A stretch of DNA of 10,323 bases from an uncultured Clostridium sp. Its GTDB lineage: Bacteria > Bacillota_I > Bacilli_A > RF39 > UBA660. The notes below the pieces were generated by a model, which saw only the letters and a program-made list of their open reading frames with translations, was not told where the DNA came from and searched no databases. The position numbers and the translations under genes were made by a program. Every line of letters starts with the position of its first letter. Within the stretch, counting starts at the first letter, position 1. Positions 1 to 6,150 of the stretch are shown here, piece by piece. The DNA is taken from NCBI GenBank assembly GCA_905199855.1, contig CAJKHY010000031.1, forward strand, positions 1 through 10,323, given 5' to 3'.

Positions 1-33
1 TGTATCAAACTTATGTCTTTTTATAAATAAAAG

Positions 34-63
34 ATAGTATTGATGTATTTCCACCAACACTAT
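34..63 (-). terminator. Possible minus-strand hairpin
   Basis: Read on the minus strand, the arms 63-52 and 45-34 form a 12-bp stem with two G-U pairs and a 6-base loop, followed by CTTTTATTTAT. Read on the + strand, the same positions give A-C mismatches, so the fold favours a leftward transcript. No leftward gene is visible to its right, so its purpose is unclear. Confidence 0.25.
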
Positions 64-87
64 TTATAATACAACCATAATAGTAGG

Positions 88-116
88 AAGCAGATTTTTT
101 ATAAATTTGCTTTTTT
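88..116 (+). terminator. Rho-independent terminator of an upstream gene
   Basis: The arms AAGCAGATTT (88-97) and AAATTTGCTT (103-112) pair over 10 positions with one G-U wobble around a 5-base loop. A short T run (113-116) follows, then GTGTT. It most likely ends a rightward gene lying left of the window. The T tract is short, so confidence is moderate. Confidence 0.5.
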
Positions 117-356
117 GTGTTAATTTCGAAGTTTTTAACTTTTTTTTATTCTGTTTAGATTTATAATAAGGTTTGCAAAATGTAAAGCAATGGTGTACAA
201 AATTGAGTTTTTATTGTTGTTGGTGAAGGGGTGTGAAAGTTTTATAGTGGTTTTATGTATTTTATAGATTCTTTAAATTTAATTTATGGGTGTTAAATAG
301 TAATTTGGAAAATGTATACTACAGATGTACAAAATTATTAGATCAATATTTTATGG

Positions 357-386
357 TTGATTTGATTTTAACAAAATTATTATTAT
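357..386 (+). promoter_or_regulatory. Weak candidate promoter for the amidase gene
   Basis: TTGATT (357-362) and TATTAT (381-386) are 18 bases apart, with the -10 box about 27 bases before the start codon. Neither box is close to consensus. An overlapping second TTGATT (362-367) with TATTAC (384-389) is equally possible. If the gene is sporulation-controlled, it would use a different sigma factor and these boxes would be irrelevant. Confidence 0.25.
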
Positions 387-401
387 TACATAGACTAATA
401 T

Positions 402-407
402 AGGTGA
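402..407 (+). promoter_or_regulatory. Ribosome binding site that sets the amidase start
   Basis: AGGTGA (402-407) lies 5 bases before the ATG at 413. The in-frame GTG at 404 falls inside this site and would leave no upstream ribosome binding site of its own. The ATG at 413 is therefore the better start. Confidence 0.75.
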
Positions 408-412
408 TAAAC

Positions 413-1627
413 ATGGATAAATCTTTAGTGGGTGTTGTAATTGATCCTGGTCATGGTGGAAGTGATTCGGGAGCATTAGGAAATAATTTGAAAGAAAAAG
501 ATTATAATTTGATGATATCTAAGTATATGTATGATAGGTTTAAGGAACTTGGGATACCTGTTGTTTTGACACGTGATAGTGATAAAACGTTAGATTCAAT
601 TAAAAGAACTAATTTGGTGTTGGATGCGTTTGGTAATAATCCTAATGTGATCGTGGTGTCTAATCACTTGAACGCAGGAGGTGGTACTGGTGCTGAGGTA
701 ATCTACGCACTTCGCAATAGTGATGTTCTTGCCAAAGATATTTTAAACAATATTGCTGATACTGGTCAGTCGGTTCGTAAATATTATCAACGTAGACTTC
801 CATCTGATACAAGTAAAGACTATTATTTTATGCATAGAAATACAGGACGTACACAACCGGTCATTGTCGAATATGGTTTTATTGATGATACTCCAGATAA
901 AGTTAAATATTTACAAGATAACTATAAACAATTGGCTGAGGCAGTTATAAAAGCTATTGCTGAATATTCTGGCTATAAATATACTTCTCCATTTGCAGTA
1001 AGTGATGAAACATACACTGTTAAGGCAGGGGACAGTTTATATGCTATTTCTAAAAGATTTGGTCTTACCGTTGATGAACTAAAAAAACTAAATAATCTAA
1101 CTTCTAATACTTTAAAAATAGGGCAAGTGTTAAAAATAAAATCAAGTACTACTTCAACAGTAACACCAGGAACTATTAATTATACAGTTAAAAGTGGTGA
1201 TAATCTTTATGCTATAGCAAAAAAATATAATACAACTGTAGATGAAATCAAAAAATTAAATAACCTTACTTCTGACACTCTTAGTATTGGTCAAAAACTT
1301 AAAATATTAACAACTACGCCGTCTCAAGAGTTGCCAAGTGAGACCTATGTTGTCCAAAAAGGAGATAGTCTTTACTCTATTGCAAGAAAGTTTGGTACTA
1401 CAGTAGATTCGTTAAAAAGTATAAATAATCTTACATCTAATCTATTAAGTATTGGTCAGGTTTTAAGAATTCCAACTTCTGAAAAACAAACTACTTATAC
1501 TGTTCAAAAAGGAGATAGTTTATATTCTATTGCTAAAAAGTTTAATACTTCTGTTGATAATCTAAAAGCACTAAATAATCTTTCTAGTAATCTTCTTAGT
1601 ATTGGTCAAATCCTTGTTATTGAATAA
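413..1627 (+). CDS. N-acetylmuramoyl-L-alanine amidase (Amidase_3) with four LysM domains, no signal peptide
   Basis: A zinc amidase expected to cut the bond between N-acetylmuramic acid and L-alanine in peptidoglycan; 404 residues. The catalytic domain spans about residues 5-185. It carries IDPGHGG (zinc ligand His14), Glu28 in the KEKDYN segment (zinc), SNHLNAG (zinc His85) and VEYGF (catalytic Glu153), so all key residues are present. Four LysM peptidoglycan-binding repeats follow at about 201-243, 257-299, 312-354 and 362-404, separated by Ser/Thr-rich linkers. The protein starts directly with the catalytic fold and has no signal peptide or membrane segment. Sporulation amidases of the CwlC type and phage endolysins are also made without a signal. 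The LysM tail and the spoVIF-like gene in this window make a mother-cell lysis role plausible, but this is inference. The gene stands alone and ends at a two-way terminator. Base composition shifts inside it near 665. Confidence 0.93.
   Translation: MDKSLVGVVIDPGHGGSDSGALGNNLKEKDYNLMISKYMYDRFKELGIPVVLTRDSDKTLDSIKRTNLVLDAFGNNPNVIVVSNHLNAGGGTGAEVIYALRNSDVLAKDILNNIADTGQSVRKYYQRRLPSDTSKDYYFMHRNTGRTQPVIVEYGFIDDTPDKVKYLQDNYKQLAEAVIKAIAEYSGYKYTSPFAVSDETYTVKAGDSLYAISKRFGLTVDELKKLNNLTSNTLKIGQVLKIKSSTTSTVTPGTINYTVKSGDNLYAIAKKYNTTVDEIKKLNNLTSDTLSIGQKLKILTTTPSQELPSETYVVQKGDSLYSIARKFGTTVDSLKSINNLTSNLLSIGQVLRIPTSEKQTTYTVQKGDSLYSIAKKFNTSVDNLKALNNLSSNLLSIGQILVIE
1013..1624 (+). repeat. Four tandem LysM-coding repeats
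   Basis: Four copies of a 43-codon LysM module start at 1013, 1181, 1346 and 1496. All share the pattern GD(S/N)LY(A/S)I near the start and a late (K/S)IGQ. Copies 3 and 4 also share the 15-base stretch CAAAAAGGAGATAGT, and copies 2-4 share AGTATTGGTCA, pointing to duplication within the gene. The repeats are alignable but clearly diverged, so the expansion is not very recent. Confidence 0.85.
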
Positions 1628-1643
1628 TGTAGTGTTGATGTTT

Positions 1644-1696
1644 AAAAAAAAAAGAATCTTTATTATGATATAATTCTTATTATTGATTCTTTTTTT
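1644..1696. terminator. Two-way terminator between convergent genes
   Basis: An A run followed by GAATC (1647-1658) pairs with GATTC and a seven-T run (1685-1696), giving a 12-bp stem. The long loop contains a smaller hairpin, ATTAT/ATAAT (1662-1674). Poly-A on one side and poly-T on the other let it work in both directions, for the amidase gene and for the deacetylase gene. The deacetylase stop codon (1695-1697) overlaps the T run. Confidence 0.8.
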
Positions 1697-3119
1697 AATT
1701 ATTTACTTTCATTGTGACCATTGGAGTGTTATCAGTAATTTTTTTGAAAATATAACCGTTTTCTTTTCCGTAAGTAATAATATTTTTTAAAGCATCTTTG
1801 GTATATGTTTTGCTGTTTAAGTCATGCATTAGAACTACATTAGCACGATTATATTGAAGACCGTTAACGACGTTGTTATATATTCCTATTGCATTTTTTG
1901 TACCTCCAGCATCACCACTGCTGATATTCCAGTCAAAATATACATATCCACGATTAACTACTTCTTTTATTAATGTAGTCATTATTCCTGGGTTAAAGCG
2001 ACTAACAGTGTTTGAACTTCCACCAGGGAATCTTGTTATCCTAGTATCTACTCCAGTTAATTTTTTAATTTTTTCATTCATATAATCAATATTATACATA
2101 TAGTCGTCAACAGATTTATATATTTCTTTGTAGACGTGTGATTTACCATGAATGGCAATGCTGTGGCCTTCATTAACTATTCTTTTTACTATGTCGGTCT
2201 TTGTACCACCAAAATCTACTATAAAAAATGTAGCTTGGACATTTTCTTCTTTTAAAATATCTAGTATTTGAGGTGTGATATTCGTGCTAGGTCCATCATC
2301 AAATGTTAAGTATATTACATTTTTGCTAGTATCTGGATTAATTACATTCACCTTTCTGTAGGTGACAACTTCGTTTCCATAGCTGTCTTTTACTTTGTAC
2401 GTTATGGTGTAAGTTCCTACTGTATTGGTATCAACCTGTCCAGTTATTGTAACTTTATTGGATATATCTCCATCACAATTGTCAAAAGCTTGATATCCTG
2501 CTTCTTTGTATTTGTATCCTTTTAATAAATTACGATTTGTTTTTCCAGTTAATTTGATAATTGGTTTTTCTTTATCTTCAATGGTAATATTTCTTGTTTT
2601 TGTAGTGGTGTTTCCTGAATTATCTTTGACATTATAAATGATTTTATAGTGCGATGAATCAATTTCTTCTTTGGTTATTTCTACTTTGTTAGTTATGTCT
2701 TTGTCATAGTTGTCTATGGCAGTATATCCAAGTGATTGATAATTACCATTTGGACACATAATAATATCTATTGGTTCAGTTAAAGTTAGTTCTGGTTTTA
2801 TATTGTCAATTACTTTAATTTTTCTTTTTATTTGATAATTTTGATTATTGTATTTGAATTTGTATTCTATATAATAATTACCTATTTTGGTGTTATCTAT
2901 GTTATTAGTGGTTTTAATTTTTAATTTTTTGGTAATGTTGGTATTATGCCATATTACTTTTATTCCTTCATCTTGGTATTTTCCTTCTAAAGCGATTGTT
3001 ATTGTTTTATTACCATTTAATTGTATTTTAGGAGGAATGAAAAGGTAGAATATAATGCCTCCAACTGTAGTTAGTGCCATTAAAATTGTTGCTATAATAA
3101 TTAATATTTTCTTTTTCAT
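1695..3119 (-). CDS. Membrane-anchored polysaccharide deacetylase (NodB) with three DUF5011/Ig-like repeats
   Basis: A predicted surface enzyme that removes N- or O-acetyl groups from a cell-wall or exopolysaccharide sugar; 474 residues. Residues about 5-27 form an uncleaved membrane anchor after a KKK start. Three Ig-like repeats of the DUF5011 type follow (about 31-105, 109-181 and 186-260), the last two with clear AxDNxDxDI(T/S)NKV motifs. The NodB domain (about 267-470) holds TFDDGP (Asp274, Asp275), His324 and His328, RFPGG (363-367), FDW (395-397) and LMHD (430-433). All catalytic and metal residues are present. Motif 2 reads HGKSH, with Gly where Ser or Thr is usual. A weak GAGATGG site precedes the start. 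The anchor plus spacer would hold the catalytic domain out in the wall. Peptidoglycan GlcNAc is the likeliest substrate, but MurNAc or a surface polysaccharide cannot be excluded. Confidence 0.93.
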   Translation of the reverse strand: MKKKILIIIATILMALTTVGGIIFYLFIPPKIQLNGNKTITIALEGKYQDEGIKVIWHNTNITKKLKIKTTNNIDNTKIGNYYIEYKFKYNNQNYQIKRKIKVIDNIKPELTLTEPIDIIMCPNGNYQSLGYTAIDNYDKDITNKVEITKEEIDSSHYKIIYNVKDNSGNTTTKTRNITIEDKEKPIIKLTGKTNRNLLKGYKYKEAGYQAFDNCDGDISNKVTITGQVDTNTVGTYTITYKVKDSYGNEVVTYRKVNVINPDTSKNVIYLTFDDGPSTNITPQILDILKEENVQATFFIVDFGGTKTDIVKRIVNEGHSIAIHGKSHVYKEIYKSVDDYMYNIDYMNEKIKKLTGVDTRITRFPGGSSNTVSRFNPGIMTTLIKEVVNRGYVYFDWNISSGDAGGTKNAIGIYNNVVNGLQYNRANVVLMHDLNSKTYTKDALKNIITYGKENGYIFKKITDNTPMVTMKVNN

Positions 3120-3145
3120 ACTACCATCTCGACTTTACTATTTTT

Positions 3146-3174
3146 ATTATACATCAGTATAATAAAAAAATAAA
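3146..3174 (-). promoter_or_regulatory. Candidate promoter of the deacetylase gene
   Basis: On the minus strand a perfect TATAAT (3151-3146) lies 26 bases before the start codon, with a poor -35 (TTTATT, 3174-3169) 17 bases further up. A second -10-like TATACT (3161-3156) lies just upstream. The site falls after the terminator of the DUF368 gene, which fits separate transcription of the deacetylase. Confidence 0.45.
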
Positions 3175-3196
3175 GGTTTTAACTTTATCTTTTTTT
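3164..3196 (-). terminator. Terminator after the DUF368 gene
   Basis: The core arms 3170-3175 and 3183-3188 (ATAAAG/CTTTAT) have a 7-base loop. They are extended by a G-U pair and A-T pairs, then a T run on the minus strand. It overlaps the DUF368 stop codon. The + strand also gives a hairpin followed by seven T, so it could act in both directions. Confidence 0.55.
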
Positions 3197-4007
3197 AATT
3201 ATCTAGTTTATTTCCAATTATATATCCTATGATGAGGAGAATTATGGCTGGTATTAACATTGTATTTTGATGTGGGGTATTTAGGGTTTTAATGATTAGA
3301 ATTAATAGGGTTGATAGCGATATGCCTATAATGAATGACATTGTTTTTTCACGTTTATTTTTAAAAAGATAGTGCATAAATTTGGTAAAAATAATTAAAC
3401 CTAAAAACAAACTGATTGTATAAGGTAGGAAAATTTCTAAATTAGAAATAATTATTTCAATGTTAGTAATATTGCTAATTAATGTAATGATTTGATTGTA
3501 TGTTCCTATTAATAAAAGTAAAGCTGTGCCACTTATTCCTGGAATAACTGTGGAAGCAGCATCGATTAAACCTGAGATGGAGAAGATTAAAATTTTTGTG
3601 AAATTATTTTCAATGTTTATATTATTATTTTCAGTTAGAGTTGATATTAAATAGATGATGATGAATGATATAAGTATAATAGAATAAATTTTGCTTTTAT
3701 TTTTTTTAATTATAAGGATAACGCCTCCTCCAATTAAACCTATAAAGAAGAACATTGTTAGGAAGTAATAATATTTGAAAAAATAAGTGATTACTTTACT
3801 AAAAATAGTTATTCCTAAAATAATACCAAATCCAACTTTGAGAAGAAAGGATAAATTTTTTTTAGGGTTATCAAAGAAGTTAGTAATAGCATTAAGCCCT
3901 TCTTCGTAGAGATTAAATGTGATTGCTAAAAGTGCTCCGCTGACACCTGGAATAATTTTAGCTATACCAATAAAAAAACCTTTTATAATTAATATTAATG
4001 ATTTCAT
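3195..4007 (-). CDS. popT: DUF368 membrane protein, PopT-type undecaprenyl-phosphate translocase
   Basis: A 270-residue, very hydrophobic protein with about eight membrane segments. The DUF368 hallmark occurs twice: IPGVSG at 19-24, in a GFFIGIAKIIPGVSG context, and IPGISG at 155-160, in a GLIDAASTVIPGISG context. This reflects the two-fold repeat of the family. Members have been reported to return the lipid carrier undecaprenyl phosphate from the outer to the inner membrane face for reuse in peptidoglycan and other surface-polymer synthesis, alongside DedA-family UptA proteins. The length is normal for the family. No clear ribosome binding site precedes the ATG, but no better start is present. 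It shares its direction with the deacetylase 75 bases downstream, although a terminator-like hairpin lies between them. The family call is firm; the exact substrate rests on published family members, not on this sequence. Confidence 0.88.
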   Translation of the reverse strand: MKSLILIIKGFFIGIAKIIPGVSGALLAITFNLYEEGLNAITNFFDNPKKNLSFLLKVGFGIILGITIFSKVITYFFKYYYFLTMFFFIGLIGGGVILIIKKNKSKIYSIILISFIIIYLISTLTENNNINIENNFTKILIFSISGLIDAASTVIPGISGTALLLLIGTYNQIITLISNITNIEIIISNLEIFLPYTISLFLGLIIFTKFMHYLFKNKREKTMSFIIGISLSTLLILIIKTLNTPHQNTMLIPAIILLIIGYIIGNKLDN

Positions 4008-4066
4008 AATTAATATTATTCTAAGAAAATGTATTTTATTATTTAATTCTAAATTTTAGTTATTGA

Positions 4067-4075
4067 TGTTATAAT
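4067..4075 (+). promoter_or_regulatory. Extended -10 promoter of the TetR remnant
   Basis: TGT followed by TATAAT (4070-4075) makes an extended -10 box 17 bases before the ATG at 4093. The -35 region (TTCTAA, 4047-4052) is poor, which an extended -10 can tolerate. The region also separates the divergent DUF368 gene from the regulator remnant. Confidence 0.45.
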
Positions 4076-4092
4076 ATTGTTTGGATGATTTT

Positions 4093-4664
4093 ATGAGTGA
4101 AGTGGGAGAACCTATTAAGAAAAAAATCTGTTTCTAAGAAAGAGAATAATTAAAAAAGGTTTTCAATTAATATGTAATAAGGGTTATCATAATGTTAGTT
4201 ATGCGGATATAACTAAATAAGCAGGCGTTTCTGCTGGTATCATATATCAATATTTTAATGATAAGAGAGATATATTTATCGATGGTATTAAAGATTATGT
4301 TTCCTATGTTAATTATAATAGACAATAAGAATGTAGATAAAAAGAATATTAGGGAAGTTCTTGTGAAAATGATAGATAGTTATATTAAAACTCATACTAT
4401 TAAAAAGGAAGCACATGAAGAGTTAATGGCAATGAGTTGTTTAGATAAAGATGTTACTAATATATTTAATGATAAAGAGATGCTTTTAACTATGAAAATC
4501 TCAGGTATTTTAGTTAGCGGAGGTTTAAACTGTAATAATATTGAAGAAAAGGTGGTATAATCGATAATTATTGGCATGAAGTGGTATATCATAAAGATAA
4601 GGCTTTGAACTGTGATGTTATGAAAGAGAAATTGTTAGATATACTTGCAAAAATTTCAGATTAA
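4093..4664 (+). pseudogene. Broken TetR/AcrR-family transcriptional regulator
   Basis: Pieced together over three frames, the region encodes an almost complete TetR regulator of about 190 residues. The frame from 4093 gives MSEVGEPIKKK. After a shift at the A run (4120-4126), VSKKE is readable. A second shift near 4144 leads to the helix-turn-helix part, with KKGFQLICNKGYHNVSYADI, then AGVSAGIIYQYFNDKRDIF. A TAA at 4218-4220 interrupts it between ITK and AGVS, where related proteins often have Glu (GAA). Near 4305-4335 the frame changes again. The C-terminal domain then reads on to a stop at 4558, with HEELMAMSCLDKDV inside. A last shift just before gives IIDNYWHEVVYHKDKALN and the end at 4662. 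At least five lesions mean no functional protein. Its own promoter and terminator survive. Its place before the csaA-ABC operon suggests it once controlled that operon or itself. Confidence 0.88.
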
Positions 4665-4670
4665 ATAATC

Positions 4671-4706
4671 AAACAAATGTTGAGAAAAGTATTTACATTT
4701 GTTTTT
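4671..4706 (+). terminator. Terminator after the TetR remnant
   Basis: A perfect 10-bp stem, AAACAAATGT (4671-4680) with ACATTTGTTT (4695-4704), encloses a 14-base loop and leads into a T tract. It starts 7 bases after the remnant's last stop codon. This supports that stop as the original gene end. Confidence 0.65.
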
Positions 4707-4734
4707 AAATATTATAATTATAAATTACAAATGT
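4673..4734 (+). repeat. Three alternating ACAAATGT motifs
   Basis: ACAAATGT occurs at 4673-4680, inverted at 4695-4702, and again direct at 4727-4734. The middle copy can pair with either neighbour. Pairing with the first gives the terminator; pairing with the third gives a rival hairpin. The copies could also be protein-binding half-sites. No function is proven. Confidence 0.5.
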
Positions 4735-4813
4735 TTACTATGGTAATGGTGATATGATAAAGTTGTTTTGTGAATTATAATGCGTTATAAGTGGGTAAAA
4801 TATTCAAACTTTT

Positions 4814-4842
4814 TTGAAAAACATATTATTATATGATATAAT
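4814..4842 (+). promoter_or_regulatory. Strong promoter of the csaA-ABC operon
   Basis: TTGAAA (4814-4819) and TATAAT (4837-4842) are exactly 17 bases apart, and TGA directly before the -10 makes it an extended -10. This is the best vegetative promoter in the window. It lies 32 bases before the csaA start. An inverted repeat TTATAA-TGCG-TTATAA (4775-4790) lies about 23 bases upstream of the -35 box and could be an operator. Confidence 0.75.
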
Positions 4843-4862
4843 ATTATTGAATAAATTTTTTT

Positions 4863-4869
4863 GAGGTGA
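4863..4869 (+). promoter_or_regulatory. Ribosome binding site that sets the csaA start
   Basis: GAGGTGA (4863-4869) is followed by two adjacent in-frame ATGs, at 4871 and 4874. The first is only one base from the site; the second is four bases away, so 4874 is preferred. The same GAGGTGA core precedes der. Confidence 0.6.
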
Positions 4870-4873
4870 GATG

Positions 4874-5203
4874 ATGATAGAATTAAAGGATTTTGATAAA
4901 ATTGATATGAGAGTGGGAACTATAATTGAAGCCTCTATCAATAAGAAAGCTAGAAATAAGGCTTATAAATTAAAGATAGATTTAGGAAGTGAACTTGGTG
5001 TTAAGAAATCTTCGGCTCAAATAACAGATTTATATACTTGTGAAAATTTAATTGGTAAGCAAGTTATTGTTGTTACTAATTTTGAGCCAATATATATAGG
5101 AGATGTTAAAAGTGAGGTGCGTGTTTTGGGTGCTGATACTGAAGATGGGGTGGTTCTTTTGAAGTTGGATAGAACTGTTTTAAATGGTGCAAAAATATTT
5201 TAG
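4874..5203 (+). CDS. csaA: CsaA-type tRNA-binding domain protein
   Basis: A 109-residue protein that is one complete tRNA-binding OB-fold domain (tRNA_bind, PF01588), the normal CsaA size. Family features are present in order: DKIDMRVGTI near the start, KARNKAYKLKIDLG, GVKKSSAQIT, LIGKQVIVVTNFEP, then SEVRVLGA and NGAKIF at the end. The SSAQIT and NFEP stretches belong to the dimer-forming and substrate-binding region of the CsaA group. They separate it from the free-standing tRNA-binding domains of methionyl- and phenylalanyl-tRNA synthetases. CsaA has been described as a chaperone with export-related activity and as a tRNA-binding protein, and its true role is unsettled. It is the first gene after the strong promoter, and its stop codon is 8 bases before the ABC ATPase start, so the two are very likely co-transcribed. 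Confidence 0.92.
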   Translation: MIELKDFDKIDMRVGTIIEASINKKARNKAYKLKIDLGSELGVKKSSAQITDLYTCENLIGKQVIVVTNFEPIYIGDVKSEVRVLGADTEDGVVLLKLDRTVLNGAKIF

Positions 5204-5211
5204 GAGCAATT

Positions 5212-6150
5212 ATGCAAAATGTAATCGAAGTAAAAAATTTAACTAAAAATTATAAAAATTTAAGGGCTATTGATGATTTGTCTTTTGAAGTAAAAGAGGG
5301 AGAAATACTTGGTTTGTTAGGACCTAATGGGAGTGGTAAATCAACTACTATTAATTGTATCTTATCTTTGTTGAGTTTTCAAAAGGGTAGTATTAAAATA
5401 TTTGATAAAGTAATGAAACCTAATTCTTATGATATTAAGGAAAAAATTGGTGTTATTTTTCAAGAAGTTGCAGTATTTGAAGAATTATCGGTATATGAAA
5501 ATATTGATTATTTTTGTGGTTTATATATTAAAGATAAAGCAACAAGAGAAAAGTATGTTTTGGATGTTATTGATTTGGTGGGTATTAAAGATTTTAAGAA
5601 ATTTTATCCTAAGCAATTATCGGGAGGATTACTTAGAAGATTAAATATTGCTTGTGGTATTGCTCATAAACCAAAGTTGATTTTTTTAGATGAACCAACT
5701 GTAGCGGTAGATCCACAAAGTAGAAATAATATTTTAGATGGTATTAAGAAACTTAGGGATGATGGGGCTACAATTGTTTATACGACTCATTATATGGAAG
5801 AAGCTGAGATATTGTGTGATAGGATAATTATTTTAGATAAGGGGAAAATTTTGGCTCAAGGGACAAGTGATGAATTAAAGAAGAAAACAAAAATTGAAGA
5901 GAAGATTACTGTTGAATTGAATGATATTGATTCTATTGATTTAAATAAAATTAAGAAGTTAAATAATGTTTGTAATATTGATGTGAATATGAATACTTTA
6001 GTAGTTACTTATGAAAAAGGTAAAAATAATTTGGAGAATTTAATCTCATATTTAAAAGAAAATAAGATTACTTATAATAGGATATATGCTGAACGTCCTA
6101 CTTTAAATGACGTTTTCTTGGAACTTACAGGGAAGGAACTTAGAGACTAA
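5212..6150 (+). CDS. ABC transporter ATP-binding protein (DrrA-like)
   Basis: The 312-residue ATPase of an ABC-2 exporter. Walker A is GPNGSGKST (37-45), the Q-loop glutamine is Gln84, the signature is LSGGL (136-140), Walker B is LIFLDEP (156-162) with catalytic Glu161, the D-loop is VAVD (164-167) and the switch histidine is His193. A C-terminal extension (about 225-312), ending in RPTLNDVFLELTGKELRD, is typical of the DrrA/DUF4162 group, which serves drug, antibiotic and lipid exporters. The signature has Leu in place of the usual Gln or Met, a variant found in this group. An AGGAG site (5202-5206) overlaps the csaA stop. Its own stop overlaps the next start as TAATG, implying translational coupling with the first permease. 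The exported substrate cannot be told from the sequence. Confidence 0.95.
   Translation: MQNVIEVKNLTKNYKNLRAIDDLSFEVKEGEILGLLGPNGSGKSTTINCILSLLSFQKGSIKIFDKVMKPNSYDIKEKIGVIFQEVAVFEELSVYENIDYFCGLYIKDKATREKYVLDVIDLVGIKDFKKFYPKQLSGGLLRRLNIACGIAHKPKLIFLDEPTVAVDPQSRNNILDGIKKLRDDGATIVYTTHYMEEAEILCDRIIILDKGKILAQGTSDELKKKTKIEEKITVELNDIDSIDLNKIKKLNNVCNIDVNMNTLVVTYEKGKNNLENLISYLKENKITYNRIYAERPTLNDVFLELTGKELRD

Larger units (their letters stand above)
1..401. other. Non-coding region upstream of the amidase gene
   Basis: About 400 bases without a credible gene. All three forward frames hit a stop within the first 36 bases, so any gene entering from the left on the + strand ends at once. The stretch holds a hairpin at 34-63, a terminator-like hairpin at 88-116 and a weak candidate promoter near 357-386. 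An 11-base direct repeat, TGTACAAAATT, occurs at 194-204 and 326-336; in DNA this AT-rich it may be chance. The remaining bases show no RNA gene or riboswitch fold that I can recognise. Confidence 0.6.

Noticed and set aside
1..36. C-terminal end of an upstream protein
   Set aside because: All three forward frames stop within 36 bases, so the correct frame cannot be chosen and too few residues remain to identify anything.
190..267. A 25-codon hydrophobic open frame upstream of the amidase
   Set aside because: No ribosome binding site precedes its ATG, and open frames of this length are expected by chance.
4258..4560. A stand-alone 100-codon gene
   Set aside because: Its first residues read out of frame over the TetR helix-turn-helix end, and the rest is the middle of the broken TetR protein. 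It is a fragment of the pseudogene.
4093..4664. TetR frame restored by reading TGA as tryptophan
   Set aside because: The nonsense codon is TAA and the other lesions are frameshifts, so an alternative code does not help. Intact genes here fit the standard code.
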